Source of the DNA: Theodoxus fluviatilis | Lineage: Eukaryota > Mollusca > Gastropoda > Cycloneritida > Neritidae | Length of the DNA: 17,500 nucleotides | NCBI GenBank assembly: GCA_034096865.1 | Contig: JAWQFJ010001154.1 | Coordinates: 77,501 to 95,000, forward strand | Reading direction: 5' to 3' | In this document: positions 10,416 through 17,500 of the stretch, piece after piece | How the letters are laid out: each line of letters opens with the position of its first letter | Position numbering within the stretch: the stretch's first letter is position 1 | Position numbers and translations under genes: made by a program | The notes under the pieces: model-generated | What the model saw: the letters and a program-made list of their open reading frames with translations, nothing else | Database searches by the model: none | What the model was told of the DNA's origin: nothing

Positions 10416-11419
10416 CTGCAAAAATAGCCACAGGCCAATCAGTACAGCAAAAAGTGCATTTCAAACCTGCCCTGCCATACATCACTATGCACATCCTTTT
10501 TCTTTGGGACAGAATGTGGCTTTAAGATGGCTCCAACATGCAAAGAAAACTTTACATGGATAGCAAGGCATGAGAAAACTTTATATCAGCACTCTTTTGA
10601 ATGTTCCATTTCATGATTACTCATTGCCAATTAAAATGCATGCTTAAAAATTACAATGATGATTTATAAGGAAATGGATGATTAGTGCAGTGCTATTTTA
10701 ACTCTGGTAACTGTTCCACAACACATCATATTAACTACCATCATCATTAGTTTCAGATTTCCATACAAATGCCATTTGGCCACACCTAATCTCCAGCCAC
10801 AACACCTGAATGTGGAGGCTAATCACTTCACACAGAACCATGAGAGAAACTTGTTCATTCTTGGCTCTCATGACATTGGGCACCAGAGGTGACCCTATAC
10901 ATTAGAGCATGGACTGTATCAGGGTAAATTTTCAGTGTATTGGCATCTTGTTCACAAGATCTCAAATGAATAGTGGCCAGCAGAGAGCAGCAGCAAGACC
11001 TTCTCAGGACTGCCTGTCCAGCCTTCAGAGAAGCCTGCAGCCAACAGCTGCAGGATGCCAGCGTCAGAGAGCATCAGGCAGCAACATGGTCACCTCTGTC
11101 CACAACAGGCTTTGCCCAGTCCCACCTGAGACAGTTGCTTCCAGAACCAGACTGTCCGACCACCCCAGTTGATATCTATTAAGCAGTGAAACTGCCATCA
11201 GTAGATATGATAGTTTACCAACATATCTCCATCATCAAGTTTGAATCATCTGTCTCAATGCCCTCAAGTAGCCTGGCCAGATACTTCGAGCCACCCCAAA
11301 CAGCTTCTGGAGCAGGCCCCAAAAGCCCAGCAGTTAGGGCTCCTGCTAACACTGGGGGCAAAAAGCAACTCCAGCTGTACATTGCAAAAAGAGCTACTTC
11401 ACTATTCATTGTTACTGAC

Positions 11420-11588
11420 CTTCTTTCATGTCTGCCACAGCTATACTGATGCCCTTGTCAAAGGCTTTGGCATCGTCACTTCTCTCAAAGGTGAGCCCAA
11501 ACCTCTTGTCATCCGTCTTCCAGTGGTGGAATTTGGGGTTTGCTTTTGTATACTGGAAGTCCTTTTTAATGGTACAATCCAGTACCAC
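11420..11588 (-). CDS. Spred: SPRED exon encoding the second part of the EVH1 domain
   Basis: This 169-nt exon begins after the acceptor CTTGTCTTACAG in phase 0 and ends in phase 1 before the donor GTCAGT. It encodes VVLDCTIKKDFQYTK, the FHHWK motif, FGLTF, and an AKAFDKGI helix. This is the second half of a SPRED-type EVH1 domain; human SPRED1 has VVLECMLKKD, FHHWKIDDKKFGLTF and ARAFDRGI at the same places. The Thr of GLTF corresponds to human Thr102, another disease-mutated residue (family knowledge). With the exon at 17321-17500 it completes a normal-length EVH1 domain with no gap or inserted residue at the junction. The upstream intron contains the nested plus-strand gene and the three long repeats; copy 1 of the repeat starts about 100 bp before this exon's acceptor. 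Confidence 0.95.
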
Positions 11589-11687
11589 CTGTAAGACAAG
11601 AAACACACTGAGGGTATAAGCCAGTAATTGTATGACAATAAACATTGTCATATGATAGCCTTCTTGGAACAAGCAAATACACAGGAA

Positions 11688-12544
11688 ACAAGAAGGGCAA
11701 AGCCCATACGACTCACATGCTTGACCTTGACCTTTATATGACCTTGACCTTCAGGTGACCTTCAAGGTCAAGGTCAAACAACTAAACCTACCAATGACAT
11801 CATACACGAAGAAATGCTTTACACATTTTCCCTACCAAAATACATGTGACCTTGACCCAAGGTCAAGGTCATCCAAGGTCATGCAACACAAAGCTGTTAA
11901 TTCAAGACATAGGAAGCACAATGGTGCTTATTGGCACTTTCTACCATGAGATATAGTCACTTTTAGTGGTTCACTACCCCATTTTGGTCACATTTCATAA
12001 GGGTCAAAGTGACCTTGACCTTGATGATATGTGACCAAATGTGTCTCATGATGAAAGTATAACATGTGCCCCACATAATTATTAAGTTTGAAACAGTTAT
12101 CTTCCATAGTTCAGGGTCAAGGTCACTTCAAAATATGCATACAATCCAACTTTGAAGAGCTACTGTGACCTTGACCTTGAAGCAAGGTCAACCAAACTGG
12201 TATCAAAAGATAGGGCTTGCTTTGACCTATATACCACTTGTAGCTAAGGTCGCCATTCTCAATAACCTGGGAGAAAATTGGGAAAATGTGAAAAATGACT
12301 GTTTTTGAGACCACATTTATGGCTCCTGTGACCTTGACCTTGAAGCAAGGTCAAGTCACTATGTATATTTTTTGAGGCCTTGTCATCATACACCATCATG
12401 CCACATTTGGTGTTGATAGACTTAATAGTCTCCGAGAAAAATCCAACGTTTAAGTTTTTTACGGACGCCCGCCCGGACGGACGGACGGACGGACGACACG
12501 GCTCAGTACATAGACTCACTTTTGCTTCGCATGTGAGTCAAAAA
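11688..12544 (+). repeat. Long interspersed repeat, copy 1 (TGACCTTGA-rich, MITE-like)
   Basis: This is the first of three near-identical copies that start ACAAGAAGGGCAAAGCCC and end GTGAGTCAAAAA. An 11-bp inverted pair lies near the ends: GACTCACATGC at 11710-11720 and GCATGTGAGTC at 12529-12539. The body carries at least 13 copies of TGACCTTGA or its complement, including a hairpin at 11847-11871 with 11-bp arms and a 3-nt loop. Near the 3' end is a short GGAC tandem tract. I see no transposase frame and no convincing target-site duplication, so a non-autonomous DNA element is the best guess. It lies in the SPRED intron. This copy differs from copies 2 and 3 at shared sites such as GTGACCAAATG against GTGAACAAATG. 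Confidence 0.9.
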
Positions 12545-13497
12545 TGAGATATGCATGCAACCTGAACCTACCTATGTGCCTATTGTAATCAAGATTAAGC
12601 TTATAGTTATAACAAGAGTTATATGAGCAATTTCTCCAAATAAACGTAACTGAAAAAAAGTTCACATGAATGTTTCATTCTAATCTTCATCCAAAGCTGT
12701 CTGCCTCTGCTATCACAGGCAATGATGATATTCTTCTCTTACACAGTATGGACCCACAACTGCTCATCATGGATCCACAGATATTCCCAAGAAATATATA
12801 TCAGTGAGTCTCTGAACGTCAAATGGGCAACTGGTACATTTTTTAAATGGTATTTACACCAATAACTAATTAACCTACATGTTTCTTTTGCAGGTGTGTA
12901 AAGACACAAATGGTCAAATAGATAGTTTTTATGCAGTTTCCATTGTTACTGTTTGTGCGAGAGTGAATAAATAGATTAAAAAGTAAAATTTCCAGGAAAT
13001 CAGAGACTTCAAAACGTTACACGACAGACAGTGCCTCACATTACCTAAAATAACAGGAATATAATCGCTCTTACACTGAAATCCAATTGTTGTTTCAGGA
13101 AATAAAGTGATGTCTTCAATAATTTGCCAGATATCAGGATTTCCATTTTTATATTCTTTGACTTTGAATGCGAAAAAACTTCGTGAATACGCGCGTAACA
13201 GACTTTGTCATCAGCAGAGTAAACAAATCTAAAACTGCTACCGGCAAACCACAGAATTATTTTCACTTAAAACTTTCAATGGGTTGTGTATTGCAACAAA
13301 GAGTTAGTGTGTGAAATATAACAAGTTAGAATGCTTTTATTCACAACTGCCACCGACTTTTATTTTTGGCAAAAATCCTTGGTCATTTCGATCGTTTTGC
13401 TTTTTTCAAATTTATCCAAAAAAATGTGCGATTCTGACTTTTCTTCGATCCGCAATTTATAACAGCAACAAACCAGTTTACACCGGATGTAGTGCCA
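12545..13497. other. SPRED intron segment between repeat copy 1 and the nested gene
   Basis: AT-rich sequence with no coding signal that I can support. The last few hundred bases would be the upstream region of the nested plus-strand gene. They contain the rearranged GCGTGTAACG-type motif and a slightly higher CpG content (TACGCGCGTAA near 13190), but no clear TATA box at a sensible distance. Confidence 0.5.
13188..13212 (+). repeat. Rearranged GCGTGTAACG-type motif upstream of the nested gene
   Basis: TACGCGCGTAAC at 13188-13199 resembles the start of the 27-bp motif, and ACTTTGTCATC at 13202-13212 is the exact complement of its second half (GATGACAAAGT). Both halves therefore occur together but in changed relative orientation. 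A further 9-bp core match (CGTTACACG) is at 13015-13023. These lie upstream of the candidate first exon of the nested gene. Confidence 0.45.
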
Positions 13498-13515
13498 CCA
13501 TGTTGAATTTTCAAC

Positions 13516-13534
13516 ATGGAGATTCCAAAACGTG
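13516..13534 (+). CDS. Possible first coding exon of the nested plus-strand gene (MEIPKR)
   Basis: The ATG in AACATGG has a good eukaryotic initiation context. It starts a six-codon run (MEIPKR) plus one base, then the near-ideal donor GTAAGT at 13535-13540. Joined to the acceptor at 14788 it continues in frame as VRKQKPCRLSPTKRPAPAK, a Lys/Arg-rich stretch that could be a nuclear localisation signal. A second ATG at 13500 in a perfect GCCACCATG context opens a different frame that also stays open across the splice, so the start is ambiguous. There is no homology evidence; the call rests on splice signals, frame and proximity to the frame at 15711. Confidence 0.35.
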
Positions 13535-13760
13535 GTAAGTGTTTGAATGTTTCTCCTTTGGTTTTCTTTTTGGTTACGCCTGTGGGGTTTGGACAGATTG
13601 TTCGTCCGTACCCTGTTCTGGGTATGTTTATCAATGCTTTTAGGAGCCTTTTTGAGCCGAAATGAACGAGTCACGGTTTAAATATTTGCTTTTCAACAAG
13701 ACGTGTGTACGATGTCAAGTTTGGGCTGAGTAGATTGCAACAGCTTTAGTTTGACTATCA

Positions 13761-14621
13761 ACAAGAAGGGCAAAGCCCATACGACTCACATGCTTGACCT
13801 TGACCTTTATATGACCTTGACCTTCAGGTGACCTTCAAGGTCAAGGTCAAACAACTAAACCTACCAATGACATCATACACTAAGAAATGCTTTACACATT
13901 TTTCCTACCAAAATACATGTGACCTTGACCCAAGGTCAAGGTCATCCAAGGTCATGCAACACAAAGCTGTTAATTCAAGACATAGGAAGCACAATGGTGC
14001 TTATTGGCACTTTCTACCATGATATATAGTCACTTTTAGTGGTTCACTACCCCATTTTGGTCACATTTCATAAGGGTCAAAGTGACCTTGACCTTGATGA
14101 TATGTGAACAAATGTGTCTCATGATGAAAGTATAACATGTGCCCCACATAATTATTAAGTTTGAAACAGTTATCTTCCATTGTTCAGGGTCAAGGTCACT
14201 TCAAAATATGTATACAATCCAACTTTGAAGAGCTCCTGTGACCTTGACCTTGAAGCAAGGTCAACCAAACTGGTATCAAAAGATAGGGCTTGCTTTGACC
14301 TATATACCACTTGTAGCTAAGGTCGCCATTCTCAATAACGTGGGAGAAAATTGGGAAAATGTGAAAAATGACTGTTTTTGAGACCACATTTATGGCTCCT
14401 GTGACCTTGACCTTGAAGCAAGGTCAAGTCACTATGTATGTTTTTTGAGGCCTTGTCATCATACACCATCATGCCACATTTGGTGTTGATAGACTTAATA
14501 GTCTCCGAGAAAAATCCAACGTTTAAGTTTTTTACGCCCGGACGGACGGACGCCCGGACGGACGGACGGACGACACGGCTCAGTACATAGACTCACTTTT
14601 GCTTCGCATGTGAGTCAAAAA
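13761..14621 (+). repeat. Long interspersed repeat, copy 2
   Basis: This is a full-length copy of the same element in the same orientation, with the same ends, the same sub-terminal inverted pair and the same series of TGACCTTGA sites. It sits between candidate exons 1 and 2 of the nested gene. It shares several diagnostic bases with copy 3 against copy 1 (CTAAGAAATGC, GTGAACAAATG, GAGCTCCTGTG, AATAACGTGG), so copies 2 and 3 are closer relatives. The terminal GGAC tract differs in length and arrangement from the other two copies. Confidence 0.9.
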
Positions 14622-14788
14622 AGGTTTGATTACTAAGTTTCTCCAGGATTTTTTTTTCATTACTTTAAAATCCTTGATTGTGACAATCCCATGATCCTGA
14701 AAGTTATGTGTACATGTCAATACACTCTGAGAATAATTTTGATGAACTGAACATTCTTTTTTTCTTTCTTTTTTTTTCTTGCTTGCAG

Positions 14789-14844
14789 TTCGGAAGCAGA
14801 AGCCATGCAGACTTTCCCCAACAAAGCGCCCAGCCCCAGCAAAG
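14789..14844 (+). CDS. Possible second exon of the nested gene, running into repeat copy 3
   Basis: A long pyrimidine tract (about 14757-14784) leads to the acceptor CTTGCTTGCAG at 14788, a strong 3' splice site. The following 56 nt are GC-richer than the surroundings and, in phase with the candidate exon 1, encode VRKQKPCRLSPTKRPAPAK. Repeat copy 3 starts immediately at 14845. Read straight through, the frame stops in the repeat at 14896-14898. If the repeat is ignored, AAG at 14842-14844 meets ATG at 15711 in the same frame. No donor site is visible at the repeat junction, so the repeat would have to lie inside an exon or the gene is broken. Confidence 0.35.
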
Positions 14845-15710
14845 ACAAGAAGGGCAAAGCCCATACGACTCACATGCTTGACCTTGACCTTTATATGACC
14901 TTGACCTTCAGGTGACCTTCAATGTCAAGGTCAAACAACTAAACCTACCAATGACATCATACACTAAGAAATGCTTTACACATTTTTCCTACCAAAATAC
15001 ATGTGACCTTGACCCAAGGTCAAGGTCATCGAAGGTCATGAAACACAAAGCTGTTAATTCAAGACATTGGAAGCACAATGGTGCTTATTGGCACTTTCTA
15101 CCATGAGATATAGTCACTTTTAGTGGTTCACTACCCCATTTTGGTCACATTTCATAAGGGTCAAAGTGACCTTGACCTTGATGATATGTGAACAAATGTG
15201 TCTCATGATGAAAGTATAACATGTGCCCCACATAATTATTAAGTTTGAAAGTTATCTTCCATAGTTCAGGGTCAAGGTCACTTCAAAATATGTATACAAT
15301 CCAACTTTGAAGAGCTCCTGTGACCTTGACCTTGAAGCAAGGTCAACCAAACTGGTATCAAAAGATAGGGCTTGCTTTGACCTATATACCACTTGTAGCT
15401 AAGGTCGCCATTCTCAATAACGTGGGAGAAAATTGGGAAAATGTGAAAAATGACTGTTTTTGAGACCACATTTATGGCTCCTGTGACCTTGACCTTGAAG
15501 CAAGGTCAAGTCACTATGTATGTTTTTTGAGGCCTTGTCATCATACACCATCATGCCACATTTGGTGTTGATAGACTTAATAGTCTCCGAGAAAAATCCA
15601 ACGTTTAAGTTTTTTACGGACGCCCGGACGGACGGACAGACGCCCGGACGGACGGACGGACGACACGGCTCAGTACATAGACTCACTTTTGCTTCGCATG
15701 TGAGTCAAAA
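14845..15710 (+). repeat. Long interspersed repeat, copy 3 (abuts the nested gene on both sides)
   Basis: This is a full-length copy in the same orientation, starting directly after the candidate exon 2 sequence and ending at the ATG of the 199-codon frame. It has private changes (CAATGTCAAGG, a 4-nt deletion giving GAAAGTT in place of GAAACAGTT) and the longest GGAC/GCCC tract of the three, about 15617-15662. Its last bases contain TACATAG, ending at 15680, after which the frame into 15711 is open; this could serve as a splice acceptor, though it lacks a good pyrimidine tract. Confidence 0.9.
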
Positions 15711-16310
15711 ATGGCTTCCTTCATGGGCCTCTGGCAAGTGTGTGTTGCAGCCGAAGTCCTGAAGGTGACGGTCTGCAGCATCTTTCCCCAGCTTGGGTGG
15801 CCACAGAACAGACAACTCATGAACAGAGTGGTAGCACCCCTTTGCACCCCATCTGATGTCTCAGTCCACCTGATGTGGTCATCTGACAGGAACGACCAGG
15901 TGGCTGAGCATTGGGTGGCAAACCATGTGTTGCCGCTAGTGCCTGACGCCACGTTTGACACTGGCTTTGTCCAGAGCCCCTCCCGTCCTCACCCTGACAA
16001 GCTGAACACAGCTTTTGTTCAAACCCCCTCTGATCCTCAGGGCCCCATCTTGCCTGCCATTGGTGACCTCCATTTCGTGCGATGGGTCAGGGACAAGAAA
16101 ATGTATGTGTGCGAGGTGCTGGACCTTGACCTAGATGGCTCCAGCTCTTTCGTACATCTGGACTTCATGGCAAAGTCTGGACATCTATACTATTGGCCCA
16201 GGTCCAAGGACAGGTCATGGGAACCAATGGACTGTGTGCTGGAGAGAGTCAGCGCCAAGCTAGACGAGAAGCATAGCACTAACAGAGTGCAGTATTTCAA
16301 TGTGGAGTAG
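15711..16310 (+). CDS. OTU/vertnin-like C-terminal half plus Tudor/chromo-barrel-like domain, nested in SPRED intron
   Basis: An open frame of 199 codons ends with TAG at 16308-16310 and is the longest plus-strand frame in the window. Residues about 5-75 (GLWQVCVAAEVLKV, VCSIFPQLGW, LMNRVVAPL, VHLMWSSD, WVANHVLPLV) follow the pattern of the second half of OTU-like/vertnin-like domains, where the NHxxPLV His occupies the position of the OTU catalytic His. Residues about 85-110 hold two loose copies of T-x-FVQ-x-PS-x-P. Residues about 115-190 (GDLHFVRWVRDKKMYVCEV, HLDFMAKSG, YYWPRSKDRSWEP, CVLERV) resemble a small Tudor/chromo-barrel-type module common in uncharacterised invertebrate proteins. 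The N-terminal OTU half with Asp and Cys is not in this frame. The ATG lies at the end of a long repeat, and the frame stays open into the repeat from 15681. The start is therefore uncertain; this is probably a terminal exon or a remnant. Domain names are from pattern memory, not a search. Confidence 0.6.
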   Translation: MASFMGLWQVCVAAEVLKVTVCSIFPQLGWPQNRQLMNRVVAPLCTPSDVSVHLMWSSDRNDQVAEHWVANHVLPLVPDATFDTGFVQSPSRPHPDKLNTAFVQTPSDPQGPILPAIGDLHFVRWVRDKKMYVCEVLDLDLDGSSSFVHLDFMAKSGHLYYWPRSKDRSWEPMDCVLERVSAKLDEKHSTNRVQYFNVE

Positions 16311-16561
16311 TGTTGGTTTTGTGTGTGTGTGTAAATAGTTGTATTTATCATGTTCATGTTGTGTGCATGGTGTTGTATGTTGCACATTGATCTGCTCATT
16401 AGAAATGTGTATACATGTGTTAAATGTTCTGTATTATTATAATTATTACTTTCAGTCAGTATCAATCAGTATTGCTCCTCTGTATGATAATGAAACAGTG
16501 TGCTTTAAGTACTTGTGTGCTCGTTTTTGTGTGTGTATTTCATGATATTTTTCACAGTATT

Positions 16562-16567
16562 AGTAAA
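16562..16567 (+). promoter_or_regulatory. Candidate polyadenylation signal (AGTAAA) of the nested gene
   Basis: AGTAAA, a common variant hexamer, lies about 250 nt after the stop codon at 16310. It is followed about 25-45 nt later by a GT-rich stretch (CTTGTGCTTGTTTGTTTG), which is the expected layout of a cleavage and polyadenylation site. No AATAAA occurs in this interval; the next one downstream is near 17060. Confidence 0.35.
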
Positions 16568-16649
16568 GATGATTTTTGCAGATGCAAAGTAATCTTGTGC
16601 TTGTTTGTTTGACTTCAGAATTCAAATTCCTCATCAAAAGCTTGTTGGA

Positions 16650-16673
16650 GGTACGCGTGTAACGAATGACACA
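16650..16673 (+). repeat. GCGTGTAACG motif, copy A
   Basis: GGTACGCGTGTAACGAATGA and a few following bases match the 27-bp motif at 16827-16853, with A for G after AACG. It lies downstream of the nested gene in noncoding sequence. Function unknown. Confidence 0.6.
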
Positions 16674-16826
16674 GGATTTTTTAATAGCTCTAAAATCAAA
16701 GTTCTTTTGCCAATGAGGTTGATATTTGCCACATTAACATTAAAGACATTTCTTTTCAAGTTGTAAGTGTTATTTTGCCTGTATCTAAGTTTTACATACA
16801 AAGAGAGAAAAAAACACATTGCAGCT

Positions 16827-17013
16827 GTACGCGTGTAACGGATGACAAAGTAATATTTAACCTTGTACCCTTTTTATTTTTATTTTTTTAAATTTTCTTT
16901 CTCTTTATGTTAACACATTCTGTTAATGTGTGTTTGAAACACAAATCATCTCATTTGTTGTTTTTGATTGCAAGAAAAGTGGTCATTTACTTTGTCATCC
17001 GTTACACGCGTAC
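16827..17013. repeat. Perfect 27-bp inverted repeat (GCGTGTAACG motif, copies B and C)
   Basis: Bases 16827-16853 (starting GTACGCGTGTAACGGATGAC) are repeated exactly as the reverse complement at 16987-17013, separated by 133 bp of AT-rich sequence. All 27 positions match. CpG-bearing 27-mers in such AT-rich surroundings are not expected by chance. It may be the ends of a small inverted-repeat element or a palindromic protein-binding array; no coding content is seen between the arms. Confidence 0.8.
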
Positions 17014-17320
17014 CACACCAACTTTTGAACTTTACACAGCTCCTAAGCACACATTTCTCAATAAACTATCTTTTTGACTTAGATACACACAGTTAAAGTG
17101 CCAGTCTTTATAATAATACCAAAATAGTGACAATTCAAGCACTTTTTTAAAACTGGGTTTGTGTAACACTTTTGCCATCACGTTTAGAGACTTACTCATA
17201 TGCAGCAGTTGCAATATTCTGCAAAACAGTGTGCCCTATGCTTTTCTACCCACAAACAGTTATGTACAACATGCAAGAGAGAGGTCTGCCACTGTGAAGA
17301 CCACAAAGAGCAGTACGCAC

Positions 17321-17500
17321 CATGCTGTCTACGATGCGCTGGCCCTGGATGATGTACTTGAGGGAGGCATCACCAGAGCTGCTGATCTTGTCAATCTTGC
17401 AGAGCGCCACATTGCTGAGCCCCCCACCCCCCATGGGAACCCAGCCCCCTGTGGAGTCATCGCGGGTCATCACTTGTGCCTGCACTTGCACAAGGCTGTT
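17321..17500 (-). CDS. Spred: SPRED exon encoding the first part of the EVH1 domain (partial, continues past the window edge)
   Basis: Read on the minus strand from the window edge, 60 in-frame codons begin NSLVQVQAQVMTRDDSTGGW and end RIVDSM. This matches the start of the EVH1 domain of vertebrate SPRED proteins (MTRDDS-GGW block, then a GGxGLS turn and a strand like FIRGERLRDKM). The Trp of GGW aligns with human SPRED1 Trp31, a position mutated in Legius syndrome (known from the family). The exon ends in phase 0 at 17321, followed by the donor GTGCGT. The EVH1 domain of SPRED binds neurofibromin and brings it to the membrane to switch Ras off. About a dozen N-terminal residues and the initiator ATG lie outside the window. 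The next exon, 5.7 kb downstream, continues exactly where the SPRED alignment requires. Confidence 0.93.

Noticed and set aside
11755..11949. 64-codon frame conserved in all three long repeats (also 13828-14022 and 14912-15106)
   Set aside because: Conserved because the copies are recent. The translation is driven by GGTCAAGGTCA words, with no domain and no sign of selection on the protein. The minus-strand 63-codon frame of the repeats is rejected for the same reason.
11688..12544. Helitron identity for the long repeat
   Set aside because: It has a hairpin near the 3' end but not the CTRR terminus or 5' TC expected of Helitrons, and the hairpin is followed by an A run.

Overview
The window is eukaryotic DNA: coding exons are short and bounded by GT/AG splice sites, introns are long, and much of the rest is simple-sequence and interspersed repeat. 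The recognisable proteins are animal. The mix of tRNA-like repeats, GT tracts, GGAC tracts and TGACCTTGA-rich repeats suggests a lophotrochozoan, most likely a mollusc. That placement is inference, because no diagnostic marker gene is present.

The main gene is on the minus strand. It is a SPRED (Sprouty-related, EVH1-domain) homologue, an inhibitor of Ras/MAPK signalling. Four exons can be set with consistent splice phases: 17321-17500 (first part of EVH1, running to the window edge), 11420-11588 (rest of EVH1), a 44-nt micro-exon 10372-10415, and the large last exon 8695-9627 (linker with KBD-like stretch, then the Sprouty domain). Together they encode 441 residues. By comparison with vertebrate SPRED1 only about a dozen N-terminal residues are missing. 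A C/T-rich 3' UTR follows on the minus strand.

The 5.7-kb SPRED intron 11589-17320 is the most unusual part. It holds three same-direction copies of a repeat of about 860 bp (11688-12544, 13761-14621, 14845-15710). The repeat is packed with TGACCTTGA / TCAAGGTCA, the extended nuclear-receptor half-site. A candidate nested gene lies on the opposite (plus) strand: a possible small first exon at 13516-13534, a possible second exon at 14789-14844, and a 199-codon reading frame at 15711-16310. That frame resembles the C-terminal half of an OTU/vertnin-like domain followed by a Tudor/chromo-barrel-like module. The third repeat sits exactly between exon 2 and this frame, and both junctions keep one reading frame if the repeat is ignored. 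Copies of a short motif centred on GCGTGTAACG flank this nested unit, including a perfect 27-bp inverted pair at 16827-16853 and 16987-17013.

Positions 1 to about 8200 contain no protein gene that I recognise. They hold tandem tRNA T-arm-like units (1-170), a minus-strand tRNA-like fragment (893-960), a GT microsatellite (573-625), a degenerate CAGT/CAAT repeat (6932-7126), a GGTA/GATA repeat (7676-7718), and otherwise unremarkable AT-rich noncoding sequence. Part of this may be SPRED 3' UTR.
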